Assembly: GCA_045837725.1 (NCBI GenBank)
Contig: JBEWZL010000246.1
Coordinates: 62,001 to 126,000, forward strand
DNA length: 64,000 nt
Origin: Vermamoeba vermiformis
Taxonomy: Eukaryota; Tubulinea; Echinamoebida
Reading direction: 5' to 3'
This document shows, in pieces, positions 12,549-23,488 of the stretch. Made by a program: the position numbers and the translations under genes. Each line of letters begins with the position of its first letter. The stretch's first letter is position 1. The notes under the pieces are model-generated. The model searched no databases. It saw only the letters and a program-made list of their open reading frames with translations, and was not told where the DNA came from.

Positions 12549-13994
12549 TTACAAGACCGTTATAGAGCTCAGAAGCAAGAATGTAGCGCCAACAATAGAA
12601 TTGACGCTAAATATAGAAGCAGAGGAAAGCGTCGACTTCGGTTTGGGACTCGAAACTGGCGCCGAAGCAGGAACGATGCTGATTGGCTCCTCGACTGGAA
12701 CACTCGTTGGTGGTCGTACTTGACCATTTATAGAAGGTGTTGGATCGCTCTTGGGCGTCAATCCTGTTCGACGAATTAAATAATTGAAAATAGGCAAAGA
12801 AATTCATCGATGGAGAAATTCACAAATTAAATGATTAAAAACTATGTGGATACATTTAAAGCTATTTCATGTTCAAATGCGATCATTTTTCTCGTCGCTA
12901 ATGTTTTTCAGACTTACCGGTCAACTGCGAATTGCCCAGATTATACTGCTGTTGCAGCGTTTGGTTCAATTCTTGCTGTTGATTTTCTACTACTTTTTGG
13001 ACGACTTCAGCTGCTGTTGGCTCCGCAGGATTCGTTGAGTTTCCTTTTTAGGAAAAAAAACGTGTCAGATCTTGATATACATAATATTCCTTTTGTTTAA
13101 CTTTAAAGTTTTTCAAATCATATGTACCATCATCTAATTCCATTTCTAATATGACTGTACTACCCAAGCCGCTTCTTTTAGCTGGAACAAGATATTGGAC
13201 ATTTTGAACGTTAATTCTAGTCGGCGAGATCTGGGTCACATTCGCAAAGGCATTCACTATCGCAGTCTGCCAATCAAAATAACTAACCGTATCGTATATA
13301 ACCGTAATAGTGAGATTAAACTCTGCAAAATTAATTAATAATTAAACAATTATTGAAAAAAATGTTCCGTACTCTTGGGGCAGGCCAATTCCGGCGTGAT
13401 ATTGAACATTAGATAATAATATTCAAGATCCCAATTAAAAGTACTATTTTCGAAGGCTGCCAACGCGATTTGAGGAGAAAATGGGAAGGCTGGTCCAGAT
13501 CCGTTTACGAAAAAAGTGATCGGCGCAATATCCTGCAGTCGAAATATCAGTATCAAGATACAAGGACTATTGTAATTATAGTATCAGGCTTTATTTTGTA
13601 ATGGAGCTTACCAGCGGAGTTAATCTGTTCAGATCTGATAAGCCAAGCGTTACATTACCACCAGCGTTGTTTTGATACGAGAAATAAGCCTTATTGTTCT
13701 TATCGATGCATTGTAATATTGGTACAATGTCGTTTAAAGGCATTTGAGTCACTTGCGAAGCAGCACGACGAAGATTCTTTTGAATGGTTAAAAATTATCC
13801 GATTAGCAGTTAAAATCAAAAAAATTATACTAGTACCTATTACGTTGTATCAAATAATTATAATTTAAACGTAAAAGCGCAACGGTAAAAGAGCATCATC
13901 TGAAAATTTACATTGTTTTCTAACTTACCGCTGGATTAGCTTCGACGAAGGAAGCGACGAAGCAAACCACCGTTAAAAATAGAGGTACTTTCAT
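12549..13994 (-). CDS. Secreted GPI-type surface protein, short form 3
   Basis: Six exons (13994-13929, 13776-13612, 13532-13373, 13322-13128, 13043-12918, 12763-12549) give 308 residues. It has a signal peptide (MKVPLFLTVVCFVASFVEA), then QCIDKNNKAYFSYQN, NRLTPL, NGSGPAFPFS, FNWDLEYYYLMF and ITPELACP. It ends with a Thr/Pro/Ser-rich linker and a hydrophobic tail. It is closest to short form 2: the exon 2 and 3 peptides are largely shared, and both linkers contain TPKSDPTPS. The 355-bp gap 12194-12548 between forms 2 and 3 is AT-rich; I see nothing in it but the presumed promoter of form 2. Confidence 0.82.
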
Positions 13995-14212
13995 TATTTC
14001 AAACTGTGGTGGCTTCCTCTCGCGATTTAATTGAAATATTTAACCAAAAATTATGAACTTGTCACATTTGACACGTGTCATTTTAGGCACTCCCGGTAAA
14101 TGCCTTGTAAATACTCGTATAGCGTTCTACTTATGAGTAAAGTAGGAAAGCTCCTTATCAATAATAAATTTGTTCGTCAAGAGTTTAACTAAAGTCAAAT
14201 TTTATTCAAGAA

Positions 14213-16490
14213 TTAAAACAACAAACACAAGGCAATCGCTAGCGCGTAAATAATGCCAGAGAACATCGTGAGATTGGCACTCGACGTGACAGGCACAGAA
14301 GAAGGCTTACTCGGAGTAGTTGTTGGATTCGTTTGAGGTTCATTTGATGGGGCCAAAGGACTGTCAGGAGGTGTGACTGGCGCAACAGGTGCAGGCAACA
14401 ATTGACCTAGTGTCTCGGTGCCTGAACCCATTGTTTTGAGCTCGTAGAACGATCGATCCGGATCCGGATTATTAACATCAGGATTAACGATTTCGTCCAT
14501 TAACGTCGTATTAGATGATGCGCTAATGAAGTGTCGAACAGCTTCCACCGCTCGTGGTTCATTTTGCGTGGTCGAGTTTGTGCCTGAAATTTCAATTTCA
14601 AGTTCTGCGAATTCTGGGAATGATTGTCGCTTGGTAAACTGAATATAAGTAATATTAAGTACGGTGAGTCGTCCGTATGAAATTCCGAGCAGGTTGTAAA
14701 TCTGATCCAAGATCAAGGCAGTTTCGTTCGCATCCAGTTGTCGGCCAGTTACGAATTGCAACGATATGGTTAAATCTTGCGAGCATAATTTACTAGTGTC
14801 ACTAGTATTGAAACTGACTTCGTAATTGCCCAAGCGCCACGTGAGTGTCAACGGATCAGCGGATTCAAATCCGACGGAAAAAGCACTTGCCGGATAGAAC
14901 CCTTAAAATAAATGAATATTAACAACACGTTTATGGATCCATATTATAGTAATTTCATCGATAATGTCAAAAGAAAACTTTGTTGGGTGGGATCTAGATC
15001 CAAAAATGACAGGTGTCAAAAATTCTGAGAATATTTTACGCACCAGTACGACCAGGCTGGAAAGTTTCCGGCAAATCTACGGGACTATAACCATAAAAGG
15101 CATTATCAACTCCTAGTGGGATAGCTACCAGTTCATTTTCATTACTTTGATAGCCGTAGTACGCTTCGTACATTCCGGGTCCGGTTTGTTCGTAACATTC
15201 CAAAATAGGAATAACATTGTTCGTGCGGACTATATATAAAAACCGTTAATAATGATTAAAAATAAGTTTTAAAATTTCTTACTCGGGATGCAAGGAGTAG
15301 TTCCATCGCCAAAATATCCTGCTGGACACGAACAAGCTACTGTATTATTGTTTGAAAATACGTCGCATTGTGCTCCAGGATCGCACGTGGCAAGGCAACC
15401 TAAAAATAGCAATTAAATAAATAAATAACGGCAAAATTATTGGCAAAGCGAATTAATTCAGGAAATGATTTGAAATCTGATAGATTTACCTGCAGTAGTA
15501 GTAAAAGACCAATCAGTAATTTGTTGATTCATATAGCCTGCTGCTACACCGCCAGAAAAGCCAACGTAGCCAGTGTAACCGGGCCAATTTAAGACCTGGC
15601 CGATATCTTTTGTAAAAGTATAGGAGGCGTTTCCATCAATAACAATCTATAATATAATAATGAGTCAGCTCGGGTTGATTAGAATCAAGATTCGTATCGG
15701 GTGGCTTCCGATGTTTGGTTTTGGTAGATTTACCTCCCAAGTGGCAGGACTCGTGAATGTAATGCCAATAGTATGCGGACCACTGCACCGAAGATTCTTC
15801 ATGGCATTATCGACACTAGTGCTGTTTTGAACGCAGTGTGTCGTGTCGTCTTTGAGAGATCCGTGGCCAAGATTGGATGCCGAATTTCTAATTCACAAAA
15901 TTAATAATATCCTTAATATATAGAGAATACGTTTAACGTGACTCCAGAATAATCATGATTTGGTATATTATGCCCAAGGCGTTGAAACTTACACCGCGCA
16001 AACGGTCAGAATGTCGCTGACCAGAATAAATCCAACTGCCGCTAAGTTCGAGGAGTCGGTTATGCCAATAGAACTGCCAACAGGTGGAGTAAACGGCGCA
16101 GGTAGTTGAGGGAACAAAACAAAAGCGAATCTGAGTTAAAATTAGATCCGATTAATCGGAAAAAAATCCCGACTAGAAAAAAATTGCTAAACAGCATATT
16201 AATACATACCCGTCAGCACCAAGATAACTGGGATCGCAATTAGTAATATCTATCGTAAATTGGGTGGTAAATCCGTTGCCGAGCAGTAAGGGCTGTTTAT
16301 AAAAGACAATAGCGCCCGCAAGATCACCTTCTTGACTAACAGCTAAGCCACTGCCATTAATTACACCAGATCCGTATGCAACGAAGTCAGTAGCATTGAA
16401 GTTCGGACTCGAGTAACTGAAAGACGCGGCTCTAGCTTCGTGAAGGAGCAATAAAATAGCCGCAATAAATAAAGCAGCTTTAAGCATCAT
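14213..16490 (-). CDS. L-type lectin / EGF-like surface protein, GPI-type (copy 1)
   Basis: Seven exons (16490-16210, 16130-15993, 15887-15734, 15646-15490, 15399-15283, 15229-15044, 14901-14213) give 573 residues. The order is: signal peptide (MMLKAALFIAAILLLL); a legume-lectin-type sandwich with GNGFTTQFTIDI, GADGFAFVLFPQLP and the closing strand GYVGFSGGV...TDWSF; one EGF-like domain (CLATCDPGAQC, CSCPAGYFGDG); the C-terminal module shared with the short forms (LECYEQTGPG, YGYQSNENEL, PGRTGFYPASAF, LTWRLGNYEVSF); a Pro/Ser/Thr linker and a hydrophobic tail. L-type lectins bind glycans through a metal site in the ADG region. Roles in prey or self recognition are inference. I use the ATG at 16490 rather than an upstream in-frame ATG because it starts the signal peptide and matches copy 2. 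Confidence 0.87.
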
Positions 16491-16933
16491 ATTGCGTGCT
16501 GTTTTCTTGTTAGAGAAAGGTAAAAAAATGACCCGAAATTCTCGTGTCAAATCTTTTTTCGATTCGTTCCCAGGGTAACTATTTCCTGCGAATAGAATAT
16601 GAGTGTTGAAACGTAAACCGCAGAGGCACGAATATAGGTATACTTCAATCGGTCTATGAGGTTATACCGAAACAAATACTTGATGACACGTGTCACTTTT
16701 CAGATCGCGTATCTTTGAAGGTCCAAAAATAGAACAAAAAGTACATACCCCGTCCCAATCACTTTCTTTGCTTCGAAATGACCCATTAGTTGCTGTCATA
16801 GTCGAAACGTAGAACAAGATCTATTTCACTCGGATCGAAAATGATTAGGGTTCGCTACCCTGGTAATATCTCGGAATATTATAAGAAGGAAAAACCTGAT
16901 GATTAATTCAATAATTTAATTTATTGAATAATC
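16491..16933. other. Intergenic gap between the two lectin genes
   Basis: This 443-bp stretch holds the presumed promoter of lectin copy 1 and the 3' end of copy 2. It has a short inverted repeat, AGGG-TTCGCTA-CCCT, near 16849-16863. No coding or RNA gene is supported. Confidence 0.3.
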
Positions 16934-19115
16934 TTAAGAAGTAGCGATCACGAGAATTAGAACGTTACCGAGGGTAACTGCCACGACGGATGTGGCACTC
17001 GAAGTGACAGTTATGGTAGGAGCTGCTGAATTTGTTGGCGCCACTGGCTGAGGAACTACTTGACCAACTGTCTCTGTGCCTGAGCTCGTTGTTTTGACCC
17101 CAAGAAAATTTCGATCTGGATCTTGGTTGTTCGGATCTGGATTAATCACTTCATTCATCCGCGTGGTATTAGTTGACGCATCAATTAAATTTTGAACAGC
17201 TTGTGCTGCTCGTGGTTCATTTTGCGTGGTCGAGTTTGTGCCTGAAATTTCGAGTTCAAGATCTGCTAGTTCTGTTGATGATTGTCGCTTCATATAAGCA
17301 CTATATGCAATACCGCGTATTGATATGCGTCCATATGATACTCCGATCAAGGTGTAAAGCTGATCCAAGATCAAAGATGTTTCGTTCGCATCCAGTTGTC
17401 GACCAGTTGTGAAGCGCAATAAGACCAATAAATCTTGCGAACATCTCTTAGTAAGGTCGTCAGTACGAAAACTGACTTCGTAGTCGCCCAAACGCCATGT
17501 CAGCGTGATTGGATCGGATGTGGGCAAGGTCAGTTCGGCCACGAAAGCATTAGCAGGATAAAAAGCTATTTCAAAGTAAAATTAATAAATTAGATTAAAT
17601 TATTCTCGCTTATTTAAGGCTAAATAATCATTAAAAGAAACAATTTTTAATCGTCGGATACTTTTTCCGATTTTGCTTAAAACCTACGTGTACGTCCAGG
17701 CAGAAAATATTCAGTCGGATCAATAGTGCCATTATATCCGTAGAATTCATTATTAACACCTCGTGGAATAATCACTGGTTGAATTTCCAAACTGTCGTAG
17801 CCGTAGTGAGCTTCGTATGAACCATCACCAAACTTTTCATAACATTCGAGAATAGGCACGATATTCGCACTCGAACGGACTAAACATTGCAATTGTATTA
17901 GATATCCAAATTAGGAAATCCAGAATTCTTACTCGGAATGCAAGGCGAATTTCCGTCGCCGACGTAACCCTCTGGACACGAGCAAAATGCAGTATTATTT
18001 ACAAAATTGCAAATTGCATTAGCAGCGCATGCGCCGGTGCATCCTATAATAAAATTATTATTTTACAGCAGGAGATCTCAGATGTGGCTACATCCAACTC
18101 GTTTTAGTGACGGAATACTTGTGTTCTATATTACCTGAATATGTAGCAAAAGACCAAGTTGCAATTTTTTGGTCCATCCAACCTGCTCCAACACCGCCAG
18201 AAAAACCAACGTAGCCCATGTAATTGCTATCGTTCCAGTTCAAGTTCTGAAGCAAGTCTTTTGAAAAAGGGTACGTATAGGTACTTTTGTGGTCAAATAC
18301 GATCTAATAATATAACGTATTAATTATTTGCGGCATAGAGAGTCAACTCTCGACTTTGATCTGGATTTACCTCCCAAAATCCGGGCTGCTGATAAGTAAT
18401 AGTAATAATATGCGATCCGTTGCAACGAAGATCCTTTAGCACGCTGTTCATATTAGTGTTCTGATAGCAGTGTGTCGTGTCGTCTTTCAGCGATCCACTT
18501 CCAAGATTAGCTGACGAGTTTCTACGGAAGAATTTTTAAAATAATAATCGTCAATAAATTGTAATAAGATTAAGTTATCATATAAGTTCAGTTTAAGCCC
18601 AGGCATTGAAACTTACACAGCGCAAACTGTCAAAATATCATTGACAAGGATGAAGCCGACCACAGCCAAGTTTGTCGATGTAGTAACACCAATATTACTA
18701 CCACCAGGTACGTAAAAAGGGGTCGCCGGAAGTTGCGGAAATAAAACAAACGCGAATCTGCAGAAACATTAATTAATTATTAAAATTAAATCAAATGTAT
18801 ATCGTACCCATCCGCTCCGCCATAATTGCTATCACAATTAGTGATTTGAATGACGAATTCGGTGGTAAATCCGTTGCCCAGTGGAACGGGCTGGTTGTAG
18901 AAAATAACCGTTCCAAATGGATCTCCTTTTTGCGTTAGTATTAATCCACTGCCATTAACAAAACCAGAGCCATAAGATGTGAAATTGCTAGGAGTAAAAG
19001 GATTGCTCTGTGGATCAAGCGCGTCGTAGTAAAATGAAGCGGATGGACTAGACGATCTAGTTTGCTGAAGCAACAATACAACGGCAGCGATAAATAACAC
19101 AACCCTTAATTGCAT
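16934..19115 (-). CDS. L-type lectin / EGF-like surface protein, GPI-type (copy 2)
   Basis: Seven exons (19115-18808, 18757-18617, 18521-18371, 18303-18135, 18043-17933, 17879-17688, 17565-16934) give 567 residues. It matches copy 1 domain for domain: signal peptide (MQLRVVLFIAAVVLLL), lectin with GNGFTTEFVIQI and GADGFAFVLFPQLPA, closing strand GYVGFSGGVGAGWMD, EGF-like CTGACAANAIC and CSCPEGYVGDG. The shared module follows (LECYEKFGDGSYEAHYGY, PGRTPFYPANAF, LTWRLGDYEVSF), then a linker and a hydrophobic tail. All intron positions are conserved with copy 1, so the pair is a tandem duplicate. The KRQ...LELEISGTNSTTQNEP segment aligns with the pre-linker region of the short forms, tying all five genes into one family. 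Confidence 0.87.
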
Positions 19116-19540
19116 TGTGCTAATGTCCGTGCTAAAATATGTAAACTGATTCAGATTTTGTGTCCGTTTCGCTCACACCCGTTTGATCTGACACACTTTA
19201 AAAATCACTTGGTGTTTTTCGATGCAATTTATCAACAATTTGTGCTTTAAAACTTAAATTCATTATTTCACCAAAATATCTATTAAACTCCACAAAAGAA
19301 TTCGATCTAGTATTGTCGCAACTCCGTTCGTTAATCCCGAACGAACAACATCGCGATCCATTTAAGTATTATAGTGGAGCCCATAACGAAATATGATTTG
19401 ACAGTGCACGTCCTATCGTAAAGTTGCAGAAGCGGTAAATCCGGATTCCAAAGTCCAAAAATGGAAATTTCGTCAGCAGACAGTTTTCAAAGAATTGCCT
19501 GCCGTTATTTATCGTCAATTCTGGAGATAGATAGCGTCTA
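19116..19540. other. Divergent promoter region
   Basis: This 425-bp AT-rich gap lies between the divergent lectin copy 2 and the F-box/CxxC gene. No gene, strong palindrome or repeat is visible. It should hold both promoters. Confidence 0.3.
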
Positions 19541-20746
19541 ATGAAGCGAACTGCAAGCATAATGGATGAGGACGTGGATTCAGTACTTAAGAAGAGACAT
19601 AAACCAGATTCGGGTAATAAAAACTAATTCAGTCTGCAACAAATATTTATCCGATAATAATAATAATTATTCTAGTAATATTAAGATCGATAAAAAAATT
19701 ATTTGAATGAAATCGAAAAATTAACTATTTTTTTCAGGATCGTGCGACGCTTTTCCTTCAGAGATTTGGCAAGATATAGCTAAGTTATTATTACATCGCC
19801 CTAAACATATGAATCGAGCGCTCCGTTGTCAGACATCGCTCAGCTTAACTTGCAAAAATTTGTACCAAATCATTGCTAAGATCCGGCACCAAAGAAGCTC
19901 GCAATTATGGCCTACATTCTACGAAAAAGTTTTGAAACCTATGGACGCCCTTAATTTCAATCAAATGTTCAATAAGTCCGTCCAGGTTATTTTTAAAAAA
20001 TAATTAGAGCTAATTATGTATTTTAAGGTTGAACGAATTTGGTGCCCGGAAATTAGAAGTATGGGATGGAGAATTTAATATGTTAATATGTCCTATAGAT
20101 GGCAGGATACTGCATCATTACGGAGAATTCGGAGAAATTTACACGTGCGACTCTTGCGTTAAAACAAACGGCGAAGATTGGCGAATAATATGGCACTTAG
20201 ATTATGACTCGTTTATATGCGGAGGTTGTCAGAAACAAACACCGTTCACGTCGTTCAAATGCGAGCTCTGTCAACAATCGTACTGCAAATCCTGCCAAAA
20301 AGACAAAAAATTTCCCGGCGTCGTGTATTGTGCCGAAGATTCAACTTACTGCAAGAACTGTGCGACATTTTGCGACCATTGCGCTGATTGGGGTGCTGTA
20401 AGTACGCTACTCAATTTAAAACATAAAAAAAATCTTATCAATAACTAGGGTTAAAACACCGATAATTTAAGTTTGTGATGGGGCTAAATAATTCAAAAAA
20501 TTGAAATTTCAATCTAAATCACGAATTTTTGTACGCAACAAGTGGCAAAGTTTTGACCTGTAATTGTTTCGTTAGCTTCAAGATGAAAAGTGTGAAAAAT
20601 GTGGTACTCACCAATGCGAACGATGTGCTGATCGAGGATGCTCGATGGGAGATAAAGACAGCGGTTCGTATTATTCAGGCGGCGATGATGATGAAGACGA
20701 AGAAAACGCGGAAGACGAAGATGATGATGAGAATGACGAACAATAA
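19541..20746 (+). CDS. F-box-like protein with multi-CxxC zinc region and acidic tail
   Basis: Exons 19541-19613, 19738-19975, 20028-20397 and 20576-20746 give 283 residues. An F-box-like segment (FPSEIWQDIAKLLL...CQTSLSLTCKNLYQII) leads to a region with at least seven Cys pairs (CPIDG, CDSC, CGGC, CELC, CKSC, CKNC, CDHC, CEKC, CERC), likely several bound zincs. It ends in an acidic Asp/Glu run. The second intron uses an unusual donor (AA|GTCCGT); the normal-looking AG|GTTATT donor four codons on would break the frame. The role is probably an SCF adaptor with a zinc-based interaction surface; the target is unknown. Confidence 0.72.
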
Positions 20747-20832
20747 TGACAAGGACGATGAATAATATCAAAAAGAGTACTTTCAATGGTGATAAACGAA
20801 TCGAAAAATTAACCGTTGTTAAATTTCGTAGC

Positions 20833-21269
20833 TTAAAATAAGGGTTCGAGTATTTATAAATTTAGGGTACCCTAAATTCATTTGTATTAAATTTTGCAAT
20901 GAGCACCACAAGTCGTATGACAACTCCCAATATTAACGCACCAGCAATGTACAAACATACATACAGGCGTTGAGGCTGGTACCGGGATCGTCCATTAATT
21001 GTGGTGCTCGATTAGCAAAATTAGCACGAAATATGGTGATAAATATATGCATAAGTTACGTCGAAAATGCCTACTGTGCCGTTCGGCAGCGGACAATTAT
21101 TGGGTCCTTTGATAGCGTACAAAAACTAATTTCTTGATTTTTGCTTGTGGTGCTCGCAGCCAAATTACCGAAAAAAATTGAAATTTGTTCTTGGTTTTAG
21201 CGGTGGCGAGCCAAATTAGTAAGGAGACTCTATATTTGGGTATTATTTATATTCGAACCCTTATTTTAA
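20833..21269. mobile_element. 429-bp MITE-like element with TTAA target duplication
   Basis: TTAA at 20833-20836 and again at 21266-21269 flank a 429-bp element whose ends are inverted: AATAAGGGTTCGA at the left end and TCGAACCCTTATT at the right end. Inside, a perfect 20-bp palindrome centred on GGGTACCC lies at 20859-20878. GTGGTGCTCG occurs at 21001 and 21147, with the inverse GAGCACCAC at 20901 and a diverged copy near 21202. No open frame of useful length is present, so it is non-autonomous. TTAA duplications are known for piggyBac-type transposases; that assignment is inference. It inserted just downstream of the F-box/CxxC gene. Confidence 0.75.
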
Positions 21270-21461
21270 TGTTAGGCAGAGTAGATTTACGTACGCTATT
21301 CATGCTGGCAACTGCCCTCAGAGCATATTCTTCTTGCTAAAGCCGATGCAAATGACCAAACTGCGATCAAGTTAATTTATTACAAATGTAATACGAACCA
21401 TTGAATCATCATCGTTGCACACACGACGGCACTACTGATTGTCACATCTGAGTGGTGCCCT

Positions 21462-21521
21462 CGGCTTATTTTGCTGAGTTTATGCCTGAAATTTCTAGTT
21501 CTGTTGCTGTTGTCGCTTCAA
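21462..21521 (-). pseudogene. Relic fragment of the lectin-family C-terminal module
   Basis: The plus-strand text around TGCCTGAAATTTC and GTTGTCGCTTCA lines up with the coding region of lectin copy 2 near 17218-17300, in the same orientation, with small internal deletions. In the intact genes this part encodes the KRQ...LELEISGTNS segment. Neither signal peptide nor lectin domain remains. The relic lies about 2.4 kb beyond the present array, past one unrelated gene and the MITE, so the family was once wider. The rest of 21270-21633 holds nothing I can name, apart from a possible ankyrin-like scrap on the plus strand around 21310-21400. Confidence 0.55.
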
Positions 21522-21633
21522 ATTTGTAGCATTAAAATAAATAATCGCAAAGTAACCTTGAGTATATAAAATAAACCATAATCTTATATTCAAGAACTTA
21601 CGCTATAACTAATGAAGATTCATGCATTGCCAA

Positions 21634-22904
21634 CTATTCTTTGATCTGACGGACAGCAGATGTACGTCGAAACACTACCCAGCAAGTCAACAGGGCTACA
21701 AGAGCCAATACAATCGATGATTCGGGGCCAAATAGTACGTCTTGTGTTATAATATTATCTGAAAGAATAGAGAACGAGTTAGAAGAGTGATTGGTGGTAA
21801 ACACATCCGAATTTTTTTTTACGTACTGTAAGTCACGCGCCAAATCGACGATTTGAATTTAACTCCGCTCACTGAATCTCCGAATACATTTCCAATGGTA
21901 AAATTCCAAGCTGCATGCAAACCAATTGAGATCCAGAGACCATCGTTGCGAGATCTCGGAATAGTGAACATGATCCCACATATCATAAGCGAGATAAAGC
22001 TTCGCCAAGTTACGTTAGGATTTATCAAATGAAGACTTGAGAAAAAGATGTTGACAATGGCCACCGAGGTCAAATCTAGTAAGGATCTGGTTAGTGATGC
22101 AGCCAAGCGGTCTGAGAGGCTTACCGCTAAAATTTTCTCGTAAATTAGTGAACCAATATCCTCGACAAATAATTTCTTCGCTAATTGAGTGCATTATTGT
22201 GCCGATAAAGTACACGAAGATCTGTCATAGAAAATTAATTATGGTTAGCATCGTCTAATACACTTACCGTTACGATAGATATACCCTCAAAGTGTACGTT
22301 TATCAGATCAAATCCATAATTTAATAAATAATAGCCTGCTGTCTGAGAAAAAAATTGTCAGTCCAAAGATCTCGCTAATGCTTTCAAGTTTCTTACAATT
22401 ATGCTAGCCATAATGTAGCCACTAAATAGCAATACAATATGGCGTTTCATATTCGCAAGAATATTTCGTCGATTTTGCCCGCCAAAACTGATCGCGTAAA
22501 ACTCTGATTTTGTTCGCATGTCAAGCAATAAAAACGACCAATAAGTCGATAATATGCCTATAATCATAGCGATAAATCGCATCATAAGGAAGTGCCAAGC
22601 ATCAAACCGGTAATAATAGTCTTGCAGTTGATTCGAATCCGCATCTCCAGATGTCACGGGAATACTCTCGAATTGTGATGGCCCCGAGCTATGCAATATT
22701 AGTCGATGCTACCATAAAGCCCATAGTTGATGCCAAAGAAAAACAGTAAGCGCCATCCTAAAAACAATATTTAAAATTATTTTAAAAGGCCCGCAACATT
22801 ATTATTGCGATTAATTTATATAATACAATATATTCATAGCTTTATTTTGCTTTGCAATAATTAATTTCTAAACTTACCAAGACGCAAACGAAAATCTTTG
22901 CCAT
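21634..22904 (-). CDS. CPBP-family (CAAX/bacteriocin-processing type) intramembrane protease
   Basis: Seven exons (22904-22878, 22757-22713, 22666-22397, 22342-22268, 22221-22125, 22075-21827, 21758-21634) give 295 residues. Several membrane segments surround the family hallmarks: SEEIICRGYWF (the EExxxR motif) and, later, HAAWNFTIGNVFGDSVSG (the His/Asn motif). These form the metal-free or metallo glutamate-histidine site of CPBP/ABI proteases, which cleave membrane-embedded or prenylated substrates. The first two small exons are less certain. I joined exon 2 to the AGTATTCCC acceptor because it keeps frame through a normal 46-base intron. The substrate is unknown. Confidence 0.78.
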
Positions 22905-23028
22905 CCTTTTCCTCCCAATACAATTTATTCAATAAGTCGTGATTTATTATTGTCATAATGAATATAATATTATTACATTTGCATCTTTTGTTCGACGCTG
23001 GTGCTCTGATAAATTAAATTACAAAAAA

Positions 23029-23268
23029 TTAACAGCCGCGGAACCTTCTGGCCATAAATACAAAATCAGGTTCATTTGCATTAATTTTAGCTTCAGCCAC
23101 AGTTTGATCATCGTTCTTAAGCATCTGGCCTTTGTACACCAAAAACAAATCTATGTCGCCGATCGGATTGGCTTCTTTGACAATCGTCTTCAGCTCTCCA
23201 ATTGTCGTGGTAGGTTCAACCTTTACAGTGAAAACTTTACCATCAAAATTCTTTACTTTAATCTCCAT
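23029..23268 (-). CDS. Ubiquitin-like domain protein
   Basis: A single-exon gene of 79 residues, entirely one beta-grasp domain: MEIKVKNFDGKVFTVKV, then TTIGELK, LVYKGQMLKNDDQ and VAEAKI. The spacing matches ubiquitin. The C-terminus reads RRFRGC, so it lacks the terminal Gly-Gly needed for conjugation unless trimmed. It may act as a free binding module. It is head-to-head with the DUF4139 gene, with 220 bp between start codons that must contain both promoters. Confidence 0.8.
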   Translation of the reverse strand: MEIKVKNFDGKVFTVKVEPTTTIGELKTIVKEANPIGDIDLFLVYKGQMLKNDDQTVAEAKINANEPDFVFMARRFRGC

Positions 23269-23488
23269 CGCTGACCTTTTCACGAATGAAATTGAAGGTC
23301 TTTGGATTCAGTTTCAAATGGAATGGATTCCGTCTGATTGATTTCGATCAAAGACCTGTTTTTAAAATAACCTTACGAAATGTACCATCCTAAAAATTTA
23401 CGAACAGGTTCATCACGTGGTTCCAAGACAAAAAAGTTCGTTGCGAATCCGTTGTAAAATCACAACAACAAAGAACAACACATTCATC

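Noticed and set aside
16849-16863. AGGG-TTCGCTA-CCCT as a tRNA T-arm
   Set aside because: The loop departs from TTCRANY, and no D-arm, anticodon arm or acceptor stem can be found around it.
14213-19115. Recent plant-to-protist transfer of legume lectins
   Set aside because: L-type lectin folds are widespread in eukaryotes, the genes carry local-style introns, and the C-terminal module is shared with native neighbours.
21304-21404. Ankyrin pseudogene on the plus strand
   Set aside because: A short open stretch reads LLAKADANDQTAIKLIYY, but it has only one weak repeat and no flanking match, too little to call.
22689-22712. A 24-base intron (GTAGCATC...CATAG) in the CPBP protease gene
   Set aside because: A 46-base intron from the same donor to the TTCGAG acceptor keeps frame with both upstream exons, so the ultra-short version is not needed.
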